From Stappia sp. ES.058 (GTDB lineage Bacteria > Pseudomonadota > Alphaproteobacteria > Rhizobiales > Stappiaceae): a stretch of 64,000 nucleotides of DNA. Within the stretch, counting starts at the first letter, position 1. Each line of letters starts with the position of its first letter. The translations under genes and the position numbers were made by a program. Below, piece after piece: positions 43,164 to 53,634 of the stretch. Where the stretch lies: positions 1,426,001 to 1,490,000 of the forward strand of contig NZ_LT629784.1 of assembly GCF_900105595.1 (NCBI RefSeq). Direction: 5' to 3'. The notes under the pieces were generated by a model. That model had not been told where the DNA came from and did not search any database. It saw only the letters and a list, made by a program, of their open reading frames with translations.

Positions 43164-45413
43164 CTAAAGGGTCCGCCGTCCGAAGGTGTTTGAGCGGGGA
43201 AAGCCGTTCGGCGGCAGCCGCCCGGCCTGGGCCCGGTCGCCGCGCCAGTCCGTCAGTTCTTCGAGCGTGCGGGTGAAACTGCGCCCCGAGCTGTCGACCC
43301 AGCTCAGGCCGCCGGCACCGTCGAACACGGCCGCGTCCGAGACGCCGCCGTCGCGATAGCGCTGCAGCCTCACGCCGCGCCCGCGGCTCATTTCCGGCAC
43401 CTGCGCCAGCGGGAAAACCAGAAGCTTGCGGTTTCGCCCGATGATCGCGACATGATCGCCCGTCGCGGCAACACAGAGTTTCGCTTCGACGGGCGTCGCA
43501 ACGTTCAGCACCTGCTTGCCCTTGCGGGTATTGGCGATGACGTCGGCCTCGTTGACGACAAAACCGCGTGCCTCCGTCGAAACCAGCAACAGCTTGCGGT
43601 CGCCTTTCGAGACGAACACGTCGACGACGTCGTGGCCCTCGTCCATGTCGACCATCAGCCGGAACGGTTCGCCATGCCCGCGACCGCCGGGAAGTTTGTC
43701 GGCAGCGAGGGTGAAGAACTTGCCGCCGGTGGTGAAGACCAGCAGCTTGTCGGTGGTTTCCGCGAAGAGATGCAGCTTCAGCGAATCGCCTTGCTTGAAC
43801 GACAGCGTGGACAGATCGCTCTGGTGGCCCTTGAGGGCCCGAACCCAACCCTTTTCCGACACGATAACGGTGATCGGTTCCTTTTCGATCATCGCCTGAT
43901 GAATGTCGGTAACGTCGATGTCGATCGCATCGCCGAACGTGGTGCGGCGCTTGCCGAGCGCGGTTTCAGGGCCGTAGACCTTCGCCAGTTCCGCGATCTG
44001 CTTGCCGATGCGCGTCCATTGCCGGGCGTCGGAGCCGAGAAGCGTCAGCAATTGCTCGCGCTCTGCGGTGAGCTTGTCATGCTCCTTGCGGATCTCGATT
44101 TCCTCAAGCTTGCGCAAGGCGCGCAGGCGCATGTTGAGGACGGCTTCGGCCTGAACGTCACTGAGTTCGAAGGCAGCACGCAGGGACGCCTTCGCATCGT
44201 CCTCTTCGCGGATGATGCGGATCACCTCATCGAGGTTCAGATAGGCGATCAGATAGCCGCCAAGCACTTCCAGCCGGTGTTCGATCTGGCCGAGCCGGTG
44301 GTTGGTGCGGCGCACCAGCACGTCCTTGCGATGGTCGAGCCACTCGCGCAGAACCTGGCCGAGGCCCATGACCATCGGAACGCGTCCGCCAGACAGCACG
44401 TTCATGTTGAGCGAGAACCGGTTTTCCAAGTCGGTCAGCTTAAAAAGCGATTCCATCAAGAGCGAGGCGTCGACGTTCTTGCTGCGCGGCACGAGCACAA
44501 GCCGGACGTCTTCCGCGGATTCATCGCGCACATCGTCGAGCAGGGGCAGCTTGCGCGCCTGAAGCAGTTCCGCGATCTTTTCGATCAGGCGGGATTTCTG
44601 CACCTGATAGGGGATCTCCGTGACCACCACCTGCCAGGTGCCGCGCCCCAGGTCCTCGACCTCCCAGCGTGCCCGGACGCGAAAGCCGCCACGACCGGTT
44701 TCATAGGCTTCCAGGAAGGCCGGGTCGTTGCGCACCAGCACGCCGCCGGTCGGGAAGTCCGGCCCCTGGACGAAGGTCATCAGTTCCTCGGTCGAAGCGT
44801 CGGGTGTCTTGATCAGGTGCTGGGCTGCGGCGCAAAGCTCGCCGATGTTGTGCGGCGGGATCGAGGTTGCCATGCCAACGGCGATGCCGGAAGCGCCATT
44901 GGCGAGAAGGTTCGGAAACCCGCCTGGAAGAACGACCGGTTCCTTGTCGAGGCCATCATAGGTTTCGCGAAAATCGACCGCATCCTCGTCCAGCCCCTCG
45001 AGCGTGCGCATGGCGATGTCGGTCAGCCGCGCCTCGGTGTAGCGCATGGCAGCCGCGCTATCGCCGTCGATGTTGCCGAAGTTCCCCTGACCGTCGACCA
45101 TCGGGTAGCGAACGGCGAAATCCTGCGCCAGACGCACCAGCGCGTCATAGATCGCCTGGTCACCATGCGGGTGGTATTTACCCATGACATCGCCGACGAC
45201 GCGGGCGCATTTCTTGAAGCCGGCATTCGGGTCCAGCTTCAACAGGCGCATGGCGTAAAGCAGGCGACGGTGGACGGGTTTCAATCCGTCGCGCACATCC
45301 GGAAGCGCTCTGTGAGTGATCGTCGAAAGTGCGTAGGCGAGATAGCGCTCTTCGAGCGCATCGCGCAAATTGATCGGTTCAATGCCGCCGGGCGGAATCA
45401 GGTCTTTTCCCAT
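43164..45413 (-). CDS. parC: DNA topoisomerase IV subunit A
   Basis: 749 residues. The winged-helix/breakage-reunion domain starts with [20 protein letters not shown], whose ITHRALP phrase separates ParC from GyrA. The catalytic tyrosine lies in [11 protein letters not shown]. The long coiled stalk and a C-terminal DNA-wrapping domain with beta-propeller-like repeats ([27 protein letters not shown]) follow. It decatenates daughter chromosomes together with ParE, which is not in the window. It forms part of the leftward housekeeping run after recO. Confidence 0.95.
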   Translation of the reverse strand: MGKDLIPPGGIEPINLRDALEERYLAYALSTITHRALPDVRDGLKPVHRRLLYAMRLLKLDPNAGFKKCARVVGDVMGKYHPHGDQAIYDALVRLAQDFAVRYPMVDGQGNFGNIDGDSAAAMRYTEARLTDIAMRTLEGLDEDAVDFRETYDGLDKEPVVLPGGFPNLLANGASGIAVGMATSIPPHNIGELCAAAQHLIKTPDASTEELMTFVQGPDFPTGGVLVRNDPAFLEAYETGRGGFRVRARWEVEDLGRGTWQVVVTEIPYQVQKSRLIEKIAELLQARKLPLLDDVRDESAEDVRLVLVPRSKNVDASLLMESLFKLTDLENRFSLNMNVLSGGRVPMVMGLGQVLREWLDHRKDVLVRRTNHRLGQIEHRLEVLGGYLIAYLNLDEVIRIIREEDDAKASLRAAFELSDVQAEAVLNMRLRALRKLEEIEIRKEHDKLTAEREQLLTLLGSDARQWTRIGKQIAELAKVYGPETALGKRRTTFGDAIDIDVTDIHQAMIEKEPITVIVSEKGWVRALKGHQSDLSTLSFKQGDSLKLHLFAETTDKLLVFTTGGKFFTLAADKLPGGRGHGEPFRLMVDMDEGHDVVDVFVSKGDRKLLLVSTEARGFVVNEADVIANTRKGKQVLNVATPVEAKLCVAATGDHVAIIGRNRKLLVFPLAQVPEMSRGRGVRLQRYRDGGVSDAAVFDGAGGLSWVDSSGRSFTRTLEELTDWRGDRAQAGRLPPNGFPRSNTFGRRTL

Positions 45414-45486
45414 ACGTCTTGGCTACAGCCATTCACCGAATCGCGCAACGCAAAGCCGGCGTATCGGCGAGGCGAACCGGTGCATT

Positions 45487-46242
45487 TCAGGTTCGCTCTC
45501 CGGCACGACGGACAGCTTCCACAAAGCCGTTGCGCGCCGGCGACACCGGTACGCCGCGCGGGGCGTAGACATGCCGGTCGAGAAAATAGCCTGTCATGCG
45601 AAACGCATCGGTCAGCGCCGCGGCATCGACCTCCGATCCCGGGGTCGTGACTTCCGCGTCGTCGCGCGCGCGCAGAAACGCCGGCAACGGCAGAAGCCGA
45701 TCCGCGTAAGGGGCGCCGGCCGTGCTGCAGACGGCGCGGCCGGACTTTGGAGACACGTAGACGAGGTCCGTGCGCTGGCCCGTTGCGGCGCATTCCCCGA
45801 GGTCGAGACCGAACCCGAGGTCCGCAAGCACCTGCAACTCGAAATGGACCATCAACGGCCCCGCAATCGCCGGCGTGCCGAGATGGTCCAGCATGGCCGT
45901 CAGTCCGGCATGCAGCAGGGGGTGGGGGTCGCGTTCGGGAAGCAGATGAAGCAGCGCCGCCAACGCCTGTATTCCGTAAACACCGGTGGCCGCCGTCATC
46001 AGATCGGCGGCGCGCTGTTTCACCGGTTCCACCGCAAACGTGCCGAGATGATTGTCGATCCGCGCGCGCCAGACGAGGTCTACCGTGTTGCCCGGTTGCA
46101 GCGCCGCCTGCATCTTGCGGCTTCGACCGCCGCGCACCAGCCCCATGTGTCGTCCGCGCCCACGCGTCATGACCTCGAGGATGACGCTCGATTCCCCGTG
46201 CCGACGGGTCGCGAGTATGATGCCGTCGTCACTCCATTCCAT
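45487..46242 (-). CDS. recO: DNA repair protein RecO
   Basis: 251 residues. The N-terminal OB fold ([19 protein letters not shown]) and the helical C-terminal half with [18 protein letters not shown] fit RecO, which loads RecA onto SSB-coated DNA together with RecR. The zinc-finger cysteines of some RecO proteins are only partly present here (ECAATG and AVCSTAG). It follows era by 33 bases in the usual rhizobial order rnc-era-recO. Confidence 0.93.
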   Translation of the reverse strand: MEWSDDGIILATRRHGESSVILEVMTRGRGRHMGLVRGGRSRKMQAALQPGNTVDLVWRARIDNHLGTFAVEPVKQRAADLMTAATGVYGIQALAALLHLLPERDPHPLLHAGLTAMLDHLGTPAIAGPLMVHFELQVLADLGFGLDLGECAATGQRTDLVYVSPKSGRAVCSTAGAPYADRLLPLPAFLRARDDAEVTTPGSEVDAAALTDAFRMTGYFLDRHVYAPRGVPVSPARNGFVEAVRRAGERT

Positions 46243-46275
46243 GGTTGCCAGCCGTTCCTGTCCGCACGCTGCGTG

Positions 46276-47238
46276 TCAGCGCGGGAATTCCAGCCCCATC
46301 TCGCGGTAGCGTTCGGGATCGTCGGCCCAGTTTTCCCGGACCTTGACGAAAAGGAAGAGATGCACGGGGCATCCGAGCACCTCGGCAATCTCTCCGCGCG
46401 CCGCCTGAGAGATCGACTTGATCGTGCGCCCGCCCTGGCCGAGCACGATCATCTTCTGGCTGTCGCGTTCGACGTAGATCGTCTGTTCGATGCGCACCGA
46501 ACCGTCCTTGCGCTCCTGCCAGCTTTCCGTTTCCACCGTCGACATGTAGGGCAGCTCCTGGTGAAGTCGAAGGAACAGCTTCTCGCGGGTGATCTCCGCC
46601 GCGAGCATGCGCATCGGCAGGTCCGATGCCTGGTCTTCCGGGTAGAGCCACGGGCTTGGCGGCACCGCGGCGGCGAGAAAATCCATCAGCTTGTCGAGGC
46701 CGAAGCCCTTGGAGGCCGACACCATGAAGGTCTCGTCGAAGGCGACGCGCTCATTTGCCTTTTGTGCAAGTTCGAGCAAGTGGTCGCGCTTGGTGATGTC
46801 GATCTTGTTGAGAACCAGGATCTTCGGCAGTTTGACGTCCGCCAGCCGGTCGAGTATGGCCTCGGCGCGCTCATCGATGCCTTTCTTGGAATCGATGAGC
46901 AGGACGACGATATCTGCTTCCCGCGCGCCGCCCCAGGCCGTGTCGACCATCGCCCGTTCCAGCCGTCGCGTCGGCCGAAAGATGCCGGGCGTATCGACAA
47001 AGATGATCTGCGAGGCGTCCTGCATGGCGATGCCCCGCACAAGCGTGCGCGTCGTTTGCACCTTGTGGGTGACGATGGAGACCTTCACCCCGACGAGGGC
47101 ATTGAGCAGCGTCGACTTGCCGGCGTTCGGCGCCCCGATCAGCGCGACGAAGCCCGCGCGCGTTTCCGACGCTGCGATCACTTCGGGTTCGGGCGTAGCA
47201 CCGGTCTGGCCGGCGGTCTCGTCTGGCGTATCGTTCAC
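46276..47238 (-). CDS. era: GTPase Era
   Basis: 320 residues, from a GTG that overlaps the rnc stop (GTGA). GTP-binding motifs: GAPNAGKST (G1), DTPG (G3) and NKID (G4), followed by the KH domain with VLGQGGRTIKSISQAA. Era binds the 3' end of 16S rRNA and checks small-subunit maturation. The overlap with rnc means coupled translation of RNase III and Era, a widely conserved link. The N-terminal 25 residues are a family extension rich in Thr and Glu. Confidence 0.95.
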   Translation of the reverse strand: MNDTPDETAGQTGATPEPEVIAASETRAGFVALIGAPNAGKSTLLNALVGVKVSIVTHKVQTTRTLVRGIAMQDASQIIFVDTPGIFRPTRRLERAMVDTAWGGAREADIVVLLIDSKKGIDERAEAILDRLADVKLPKILVLNKIDITKRDHLLELAQKANERVAFDETFMVSASKGFGLDKLMDFLAAAVPPSPWLYPEDQASDLPMRMLAAEITREKLFLRLHQELPYMSTVETESWQERKDGSVRIEQTIYVERDSQKMIVLGQGGRTIKSISQAARGEIAEVLGCPVHLFLFVKVRENWADDPERYREMGLEFPR

Positions 47239-47954
47239 GTGGGGTCTGTCTCCGTCCACAAGCCTTCGCGCACGAGCGCGGTTTCGGCCGCGCGTTGCTC
47301 GGCAAGGCGTTTTGATCCCCCGGTCCCGAAGGCCGGTTCGGTATCGTCGATGTCGACGCGCACGGTAAAGCGCGGCGCGTGATCGGGACCGCTTCGGTCC
47401 GTCATCGTGTAGCGTGGCGCGGTTTTCCCGCGCCCCTGTGCCCATTCCTGCAACATGGTTTTGGGATCGCGCAGCGGGCCGCTGTAGCTGGTCATGCGCG
47501 GCCCCCAGTGCCGCTCGATAAGATCTTGCGCCGCAGAAAGACCCGCGTCCAGATAGATTGCCGCGATGATCGCCTCGCAGACATCGGCGAGGATTGCGGT
47601 TTTCTTGCGTCCTCCGGTCTGCGCCTCGCTGTCGCCGAAAACGATGGCCTCGCCAAGCGCAAGGTCCCGAGCCACGTCCGCGCAGGTTTCGCGGCGAACC
47701 AACTGGTTGAGCCGCCGTGCAAGCTCGCCTTCCTCTGCCTGGGGAAAATTGTGATGCAGCATCGTGGCCACGGCCAGCCCGAGCACCCTGTCGCCAAGGA
47801 ATTCAAGGCGCTGGTAGCTTGTGCCGGCATCGCCCCTGGCCGTGGCACTGCCGTGGGTGAGGGCGCGTGTCAGCAGCGACCGGTCGGAAAACCTGTGGCC
47901 GAGCCGGGTCTGCAGGTCGTTCTCGGCCGTGCGCTGTGCGGTGTCTGGGGTCAT
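47235..47954 (-). CDS. rnc: ribonuclease III
   Basis: 239 residues from ATG 47954 (GTG 47960 is possible). The signature RLEFLGDRVLGLAVA with its catalytic acidic residues and the second acidic motif DVCEAIIAAIYLDAG are intact. A double-stranded RNA-binding domain forms the C-terminus (DPKTMLQEWAQGRGKTAPRY, then GGSKRLAEQRAAETAL). It processes rRNA precursors and some mRNAs. It comes 31 bases after lepB and overlaps era. Confidence 0.95.
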   Translation of the reverse strand: MTPDTAQRTAENDLQTRLGHRFSDRSLLTRALTHGSATARGDAGTSYQRLEFLGDRVLGLAVATMLHHNFPQAEEGELARRLNQLVRRETCADVARDLALGEAIVFGDSEAQTGGRKKTAILADVCEAIIAAIYLDAGLSAAQDLIERHWGPRMTSYSGPLRDPKTMLQEWAQGRGKTAPRYTMTDRSGPDHAPRFTVRVDIDDTEPAFGTGGSKRLAEQRAAETALVREGLWTETDPT

Positions 47955-47985
47955 CGATACGGTGTCCGCGCGGTGGGCCGACCGG

Positions 47986-48738
47986 TCAAAGCGTCCGGAA
48001 CAGGCGGTTGAACCGCACCGTCCATGGCCACTTCCAGAACATCCAGGCGGAGGCGTCTTCGTCCACCGAGAAAAACAGGATCTCCGCTCGTCCGACGAAG
48101 TTCTCGAACGGGACATAGCCGACGGCGGAAAGCACGCGGCTGTCGGTCGAGTTGTCGCGGTTGTCGCCCATCATGAAATAGTGCCCCGGGGGCACCTTGT
48201 AGACGCGGGTGTTGTCCCATGTCCCGCGCATGGTGAGATCGAGCGTGTCGTAGCTGACGCCGTTCGGCAGGGTCTCGCGGAAGCGCGGCACCCGCCGCAC
48301 GCTGCCGAAGGAATCGGTGGAGATGAAGTCGTCGATCCGGGTGCGTTCGACAGCGGTGCCGTTGATGTTCAGCACGCCATCAATCATCTGGATCTCGTCG
48401 CCGGGCAGGCCGATCACGCGCTTGATGTAGTCGGTTGAATTATCGCGCGGAAGCTTGAACACGGCAACGTCGCCGCGTTCGGGCTCCTCCGCCCAGATCC
48501 GACCTTCGATCGGGACCAGCCCATAGGGAAACGAGTACTGCGAATATCCGTAGCTGTATTTCGAGACGAACAGGTAGTCGCCGATCAACAGCGTGTCCAT
48601 CATCGATCCCGAGGGGATGTTGAAGGGCTGAAACAGCAACGTTCGTACGATCAGCGCGAGCGCAAGCGCCTGCACAAGCACCTTGGTGGTCTCGTAGACG
48701 CCACCGTCTTTGCTTTTCTTGTCTTCAGACACGCTCAT
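47986..48738 (-). CDS. lepB: signal peptidase I
   Basis: 250 residues. One N-terminal membrane segment (LVQALALALIVRTLLFQPF) leads to the periplasmic protease domain. The catalytic serine lies in NIPSGSMMDTLLIGDYLFVS, and the general-base lysine in DYIKRVIGLPGDEI. Box E, GDNRDNSTDSR, is also present. It cleaves Sec and Tat signal peptides, including those predicted in this window. A 239-base gap with no recognised gene or signal precedes it on the minus strand. Confidence 0.95.
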   Translation of the reverse strand: MSVSEDKKSKDGGVYETTKVLVQALALALIVRTLLFQPFNIPSGSMMDTLLIGDYLFVSKYSYGYSQYSFPYGLVPIEGRIWAEEPERGDVAVFKLPRDNSTDYIKRVIGLPGDEIQMIDGVLNINGTAVERTRIDDFISTDSFGSVRRVPRFRETLPNGVSYDTLDLTMRGTWDNTRVYKVPPGHYFMMGDNRDNSTDSRVLSAVGYVPFENFVGRAEILFFSVDEDASAWMFWKWPWTVRFNRLFRTL

Positions 48739-48977
48739 TTGATCCTTCGCGATTTGAACGCATATCTGCTGCCGGCATCCGGCGGCTTACAGGGCCAAGC
48801 CGGAAGGGGGAATACACGTTTGTGCAGACTCCCGGCCTGGCGCGGCCCATAGAGGCATCCTTTCGGCAAAACCGTCCCGCGCGTGCATGCGCCTGGAGGA
48901 AACGGCGCATGTGCATCTTGGCTTGTACCGGCTCGCTTTCGCCTGCGCAATGCAAAGCCGCGTCCGATGACGACGCC

Positions 48978-49415
48978 TCAGCGGTCGCTCGTCGATGGCG
49001 ATAGGGACTGTGGCCAGTCTGCGGGCCACGCCGTGATCACGACGAAGGCCTGCGCCAGCGGGTCGTCATCGGTAATCGTGAGGTCGATGCGGGGATGAAA
49101 CCCCTCCGGCACCAGGGTTGAAAGCCTGTGTTCGGCGGACCCGGTAAGTTGAATTGTCGGTTTGCCGGACGGAAGATTGACAACACCCATCTCCCTCCAG
49201 GCAACCCCCATGCGGATCCCTGTTCCAAGCGCCTTGGAGCAGGCCTCCTTTGCGGCAAAGCGCTTGGCGTAGGAGGCGGCGCGCAGGCGCCGCCGGTCGG
49301 AACGGTAGCGCTCTTCTTCGGTGAAGACGCGCATGACGAAGCGTTCGCCGAACCGCTCCAGCGTCTTTTCGATCCGGCGAATGTCGATCAGGTCCGAGCC
49401 GATGCCGACGATCAT
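48978..49415 (-). CDS. acpS: holo-[acyl-carrier-protein] synthase
   Basis: 145 residues. It transfers the 4'-phosphopantetheine arm from coenzyme A to acyl carrier protein. The magnesium site motif [21 protein letters not shown] near the start and the central [18 protein letters not shown] are the AcpS signature. A few residues longer than the E. coli enzyme (126). It starts 3 bases after the pdxJ stop and is clearly cotranscribed with it, as in many proteobacteria. Confidence 0.95.
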   Translation of the reverse strand: MIVGIGSDLIDIRRIEKTLERFGERFVMRVFTEEERYRSDRRRLRAASYAKRFAAKEACSKALGTGIRMGVAWREMGVVNLPSGKPTIQLTGSAEHRLSTLVPEGFHPRIDLTITDDDPLAQAFVVITAWPADWPQSLSPSTSDR

Positions 49416-49418
49416 GGA

Positions 49419-50174
49419 TCAGGCCGCCCGGGCCCGGCCAAGCGTCATATGCTGGCGCATTTCCGCGATTGCGGCTTCCAGTCCGACGAAGATCGCTTCG
49501 CCAATCAGGAAATGGCCGATGTTGAGTTCCGCCAGTTCGGGGATCGCAGCAATGTCGGCCACGGTCTCGAAGGCAAGCCCATGGCCGGCATGGACCTCAA
49601 GCCCGAGCGAGGCGCCATAGCGGGCCGCATCGCGTATTCGGGTCAATTCGCTCGCCGCAGCCGAGAGGTCGCCCGCAGCGTGAAGGTCGCAATACCGTCC
49701 GGTGTGCAGTTCCACAACCGGGGCCCCCAGCGAGACGGCCGCGTCAAGCTGCGCGCGATCGGCTTCGATGAACAGCGAGACACGGCTGCCGTTGTCGGCC
49801 AGTTCCGCGACAATCGGGGCGAGTTGATTGTGCTGCCCGCGCGCGTCAAGTCCGCCTTCGGTGGTGCGTTCTTCGCGCTTCTCGGGAACGATACACGCCG
49901 CATGCGGCTTTGCCTTGAGGGCGATTTCCAGCATTTCGGGGGTTGCTGCCATCTCGAAATTGAGAGGCAGATCGATTTCCCGGCTCAGTCGCTCGATATC
50001 CGCGTCGGAAATATGTCGGCGGTCCTCGCGAAGATGCGCGGTGATCCCGTCGGCCCCGGCGCGCGCGGCCGCCTGCGCGGCCCGCACCGGATCGGGCATC
50101 GCTCCGCCGCGGGCGTTGCGGATGGTTGCGACGTGATCGATGTTGACGCCGAGACGCAGGCGCTGACTCTTCAT
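49419..50174 (-). CDS. pdxJ: pyridoxine 5'-phosphate synthase
   Basis: 251 residues. It joins 1-deoxyxylulose 5-phosphate and 3-amino-2-oxopropyl phosphate to make pyridoxine phosphate (vitamin B6). The start [18 protein letters not shown] is a PdxJ hallmark. The active-site segments [14 protein letters not shown] and [13 protein letters not shown] are intact. The TIM-barrel length is normal. It is followed by acpS after 3 bases and preceded by DUF2062 at 89 bases. Confidence 0.95.
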   Translation of the reverse strand: MKSQRLRLGVNIDHVATIRNARGGAMPDPVRAAQAAARAGADGITAHLREDRRHISDADIERLSREIDLPLNFEMAATPEMLEIALKAKPHAACIVPEKREERTTEGGLDARGQHNQLAPIVAELADNGSRVSLFIEADRAQLDAAVSLGAPVVELHTGRYCDLHAAGDLSAAASELTRIRDAARYGASLGLEVHAGHGLAFETVADIAAIPELAELNIGHFLIGEAIFVGLEAAIAEMRQHMTLGRARAA

Positions 50175-50263
50175 GACAATGCTCCTAAAAGCGATCGAAC
50201 GGAAACGGCTTGCGCCGCACGACGTGCAATATGGCTCCGTTAGGACTGCGCGTCGAGATCGGC

Positions 50264-50839
50264 TTAGCCACGTTTTCTGGAGGCCAGTCCACGCCGCGCG
50301 GCCAGGCGGACGCGTCGCGAGCGCTGATAGGTGCGCACGCTGTAGTAGACTAGGAAATAGGATGCGACGCCGATGGCGAGGCCAAGAGGCATGGCGCCGA
50401 CCAGCATGGGCTTGATCAACGGCAGCAGCGTATCGAGCGACCGCTCGAAGAACCCTCCCTCGAGGTGGCGGTCAAGAGCCCTGTGATCGAGTGTCTTCGC
50501 CTCGCCATAGAGGATGAGCGCGCCAAGCTTGTAGGTGGAAGCCCATATCAGCGGAAAGGTGACAGGGTTTCCGATGGCCGTGCCGATGGCGGCCGCGAGC
50601 ATGTTGCCGCCGATAATGAAGGCGAGCACGAAACTCAGGACGAAGTGCAGTCCGATGAAGGGGGTGATCGAGGCAAACGCTCCGGCGGCGAAGCCAAGCG
50701 CGATTGCGTTGGGACTGGCCGTCAGACGCAGGACGCGCTTTGAGAAATACCGGGCAGAACGCGCGAAACTGTGCCGTGGCCAGACTGCGATGCGCAGTCT
50801 TTCCAAGTGGTTTGGCGACGTCCGGCGTTTAAAAAGCAT
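50264..50839 (-). CDS. DUF2062 domain membrane protein
   Basis: 191 residues. Two to three membrane helices; the DUF2062 core is [20 protein letters not shown], followed by [20 protein letters not shown] and [12 protein letters not shown]. Basic at both ends. The family is found between rel and pdxJ in Hyphomicrobiales, as here; function unknown. It starts 40 bases after the rel stop. Confidence 0.88.
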   Translation of the reverse strand: MLFKRRTSPNHLERLRIAVWPRHSFARSARYFSKRVLRLTASPNAIALGFAAGAFASITPFIGLHFVLSFVLAFIIGGNMLAAAIGTAIGNPVTFPLIWASTYKLGALILYGEAKTLDHRALDRHLEGGFFERSLDTLLPLIKPMLVGAMPLGLAIGVASYFLVYYSVRTYQRSRRVRLAARRGLASRKRG

Positions 50840-50879
50840 TGCTCGTTTCTTTGTCGGCTCGCGCCACGCGGTTGCGGGA

Positions 50880-53102
50880 TCAGCCGATCTCCCGGGTCAC
50901 GCTCGACACATTTGGTTTGGCCCTGACCTGATTCATGATTCGGGTGAGGTGTTTCAGATCCCATACCTCAAGATCGATGAGGATTTGATGAAAATCCATC
51001 GCACGCTTTAGCATTTTCAGGTTGTCGATGTTGCCGTCGAGGTCTGCGATCGTTGCCGCAATCGTCGCGAGGGACCCCGGTTCGTTCAGCGCCGAAATCA
51101 CGATGCGCGCCGGAAACCGTTCGTTTGCGTCATTTTTCATATCCCATCGCACGTCGAGCCAGCGATCCGTTTCCTCTTCGAATGCCTGCAGGGCCGGTGA
51201 TTGTATCGGATATATGGTGACGCCGACGCCGGGTGTCAGGATGCCGACGATGCGGTCTCCCGGGACAGCCCCGCCGTTCGGGGCGAAGGACACCGGAAGG
51301 TCGCCGGCCAGTCCGCTGATCGGCAAGGCGGGCGTTCCGTCCTTTTCGTCGGCCGGTCCAGTCGCGTCCGGGACTCGGAACTTCATGCCGCTTCCCGCCT
51401 CGAGGTCGAACCAGCCCTCTTCGCCCTCCACCGGTGCGGTTTGTGCCCGGTCATCTCGATAGTCCGGATAAACTGCGGCCACGACGTCGTGGGCGCGCAT
51501 GTCACCGCGCCCCACAGCGGCCAGGAGATCCGTGACGCTGCCGTGTCCTGTCGTGCCGATCACGCCGGTGAGACGTTCGTCCGTCAGGGAATGGCCGGCA
51601 CGCAAAAAGGCGCGTTCGAGGATATGCCGTCCGAGCGAACCGTATTGTTCACGCGCCGATTCGCGTGTCGCCCGCCGGATTGCGGCGCGCGCCTTTCCGG
51701 TGATGGCGATGGTCTCCCAGGCTGGAGGTGGGGTTTGCGCCTGACTGCGGACGATGTCGACCTCGTCGCCGTTCCGCAATTCGGTCACGAGCGGCATGAT
51801 TTGACCGTTGATTTTCGCGCCGACACAGGTGTTGCCAATGTCGGTATGAACGGCGTAGGCGAAGTCGATCGGGGTGGCGCCACGCGGCAGTGCGATGAGC
51901 CGACCCTTGGGCGTGAAGCAGAACACCTGGTCGTGAAAGAGTTCCAGTTTTGTGTTTTCCAGAAACTCTTCCGGCGTGTCGCCCTGCGACAGCATCTCGA
52001 TGGTACGCCGGAGCCATTCGTAAGCGCGGCTTTCCTCGTCTAACTTGGCGATGTTCCGTCCGCCGAGTTCGCCGTCCTTGTAGAGTGCGTGCGCGGCAAT
52101 GCCATATTCCGCGACCCGGTCCATTGCCGTCGTGCGGATCTGCAGTTCGACGCGCTGGCGGCTCGGCCCCACCACGGTGGTGTGGATCGAGCGATAGTCG
52201 TTCTGCTTCGGTGTCGACAGATAGTCCTTGAAGCGTCCGGGCACGGTCGGCCATGTGGTGTGCACAACGCCGAGCACGCGGTAGCAGGCCTCCACGGTGC
52301 CGACGATCACGCGGAACCCGTAGATGTCGGAGAGTTGCTCGAAGGCGATCGACTTCGACTGCATCTTGCGAAAGATCGAATAGGGGCGTTTTTCACGTCC
52401 GCGAACGATGGCCGCGATCCCGCGTTCTTCCAGCCGGTGGGTCAGGTCCGCCTCGATGTCGCTGATCAGGCTCTGGTTCTTCGCTTCAAGCGCCGCGAGT
52501 CGTTCGGTGATGGTCGCATGTGCGTCCGGATTGAGGGTCTGGAAGGAAATGTCCTCCAGCTCCTCACGCATGTCATGCATGCCCATGCGCCCGGCCAGCG
52601 GCGCATAAATCTCCATCGTCTCTTCCGCGATGCGTCCGCGTTTGTGCTCCGGCATGTGATGAAGCGTGCGCATGTTGTGCAGACGATCCGCCAGTTTCAC
52701 CAGAAGGACGCGCACATCGTCGGCAATGGCGAGAAGGAGCTTGCGAAAATTCTCCGCCTGCTTGGCCCGCTTGGACACGAGATCCAGGCGTTTGATCTTG
52801 GTCAGGCCATCAACGAGCTTGCCGATTTCGGGACCGAACATGCGGTCGATTTCGTCGCGCGTTGCTGAGGTGTCCTCGATGGTGTCGTGCAGCAGGGCGA
52901 CGGCGATGGTTGCGTCGTCAAGCCGCAGATCCGTCAGAATCGCTGCAACTTCGAGCGGATGAGAAAAATAGGGATCGCCCGAAGCGCGCATCTGGGTGCC
53001 ATGCTTTTGCATGGCATAGACGTAGGCCTTGTTGAGAAGCGCCTCGTCGGCGTTCGGATTGAAGCGCTGGACCCGTTCAACCAGCTCGTATTGCCGCATC
53101 AT
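50880..53102 (-). CDS. bifunctional (p)ppGpp synthetase/hydrolase
   Basis: 740 residues, full-length RSH type. The HD hydrolase domain is intact (DATIAVALLHDTIEDTSATR, plus SHPLEV). The synthetase domain has RVIVGTVEACYRVLGVVH and DYLSTPKQNDYRSIHTTV, then TGS (GATPIDFAYAVHTDIGNTCV) and a C-terminal ACT domain (RIVISALNEPGSLATIAATI). It is the single RSH usual in this group, called Rel, RelA or SpoT. It controls the stringent response. rpoZ lies upstream at 127 bases, as is common, which fits omega and ppGpp acting together on RNA polymerase. Confidence 0.95.
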   Translation of the reverse strand: MMRQYELVERVQRFNPNADEALLNKAYVYAMQKHGTQMRASGDPYFSHPLEVAAILTDLRLDDATIAVALLHDTIEDTSATRDEIDRMFGPEIGKLVDGLTKIKRLDLVSKRAKQAENFRKLLLAIADDVRVLLVKLADRLHNMRTLHHMPEHKRGRIAEETMEIYAPLAGRMGMHDMREELEDISFQTLNPDAHATITERLAALEAKNQSLISDIEADLTHRLEERGIAAIVRGREKRPYSIFRKMQSKSIAFEQLSDIYGFRVIVGTVEACYRVLGVVHTTWPTVPGRFKDYLSTPKQNDYRSIHTTVVGPSRQRVELQIRTTAMDRVAEYGIAAHALYKDGELGGRNIAKLDEESRAYEWLRRTIEMLSQGDTPEEFLENTKLELFHDQVFCFTPKGRLIALPRGATPIDFAYAVHTDIGNTCVGAKINGQIMPLVTELRNGDEVDIVRSQAQTPPPAWETIAITGKARAAIRRATRESAREQYGSLGRHILERAFLRAGHSLTDERLTGVIGTTGHGSVTDLLAAVGRGDMRAHDVVAAVYPDYRDDRAQTAPVEGEEGWFDLEAGSGMKFRVPDATGPADEKDGTPALPISGLAGDLPVSFAPNGGAVPGDRIVGILTPGVGVTIYPIQSPALQAFEEETDRWLDVRWDMKNDANERFPARIVISALNEPGSLATIAATIADLDGNIDNLKMLKRAMDFHQILIDLEVWDLKHLTRIMNQVRAKPNVSSVTREIG

Positions 53103-53229
53103 CGCGGTTACGCCTCAGCAATCCGGAGCGCACTGCCAAAAATACGCCGGATGAAAAGCAGGAAAGCCGGGGCATGAAGGTCGCTGCCCCGGAGAAAATG
53201 ACATTGCGAGCGGGTGTCGGCTAATCCCG

Positions 53230-53634
53230 TCAGATATCGTCCTTGCGCTCGGGCGGGACCAGTCCTTCGAGGCCACGCAGAAGGTCTTCTTCCGACATGC
53301 GATCGAATTCCACTGCAGAATCATCGACGGTGTTCACTTCGGTTCCGCCGCTTTGGTGCGAGGCATTGGGAACCATGGGAACCGAATCCGCTTCCGGTTC
53401 GTCAACCTCGACGTACTTCTGGAGCGAGTGGATCAGGTCTTCCTTGAGATCTTCCGGGCTGACGGTTTCTTCGGCCACTTCGCGCAGCGCAACGACCGGG
53501 TTCTTGTCGTTGTCCCGTTCGATGGTGAGCGGCGAGCCGCTGGAAATCATCCGCGCCCGATGGCTCGCCAGAAGCACCAGCTCGAAGCGGTTCTCGACCT
53601 TGTCGATGCAATCTTCGACGGTCACGCGCGCCAT
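53230..53634 (-). CDS. rpoZ: RNA polymerase omega subunit
   Basis: 134 residues. The conserved core is [20 protein letters not shown] and [20 protein letters not shown] followed by [13 protein letters not shown], then an acidic C-terminal tail typical of alphaproteobacteria. Omega assists assembly of beta-prime and forms part of a ppGpp site. GGAG precedes the ATG by 7 bases, and a good promoter lies further upstream. Confidence 0.95.
   Translation of the reverse strand: MARVTVEDCIDKVENRFELVLLASHRARMISSGSPLTIERDNDKNPVVALREVAEETVSPEDLKEDLIHSLQKYVEVDEPEADSVPMVPNASHQSGGTEVNTVDDSAVEFDRMSEEDLLRGLEGLVPPERKDDI

Noticed and set aside
43452..45650. 732-codon plus-strand frame opposite parC
   Set aside because: Same reason: antisense to an unmistakable ParC, with an unnatural residue mix rich in Arg, Gln and His.
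45370..47382. 670-codon plus-strand frame opposite recO and era
   Set aside because: Spans two real genes and the gap between them, which no genuine gene would do.
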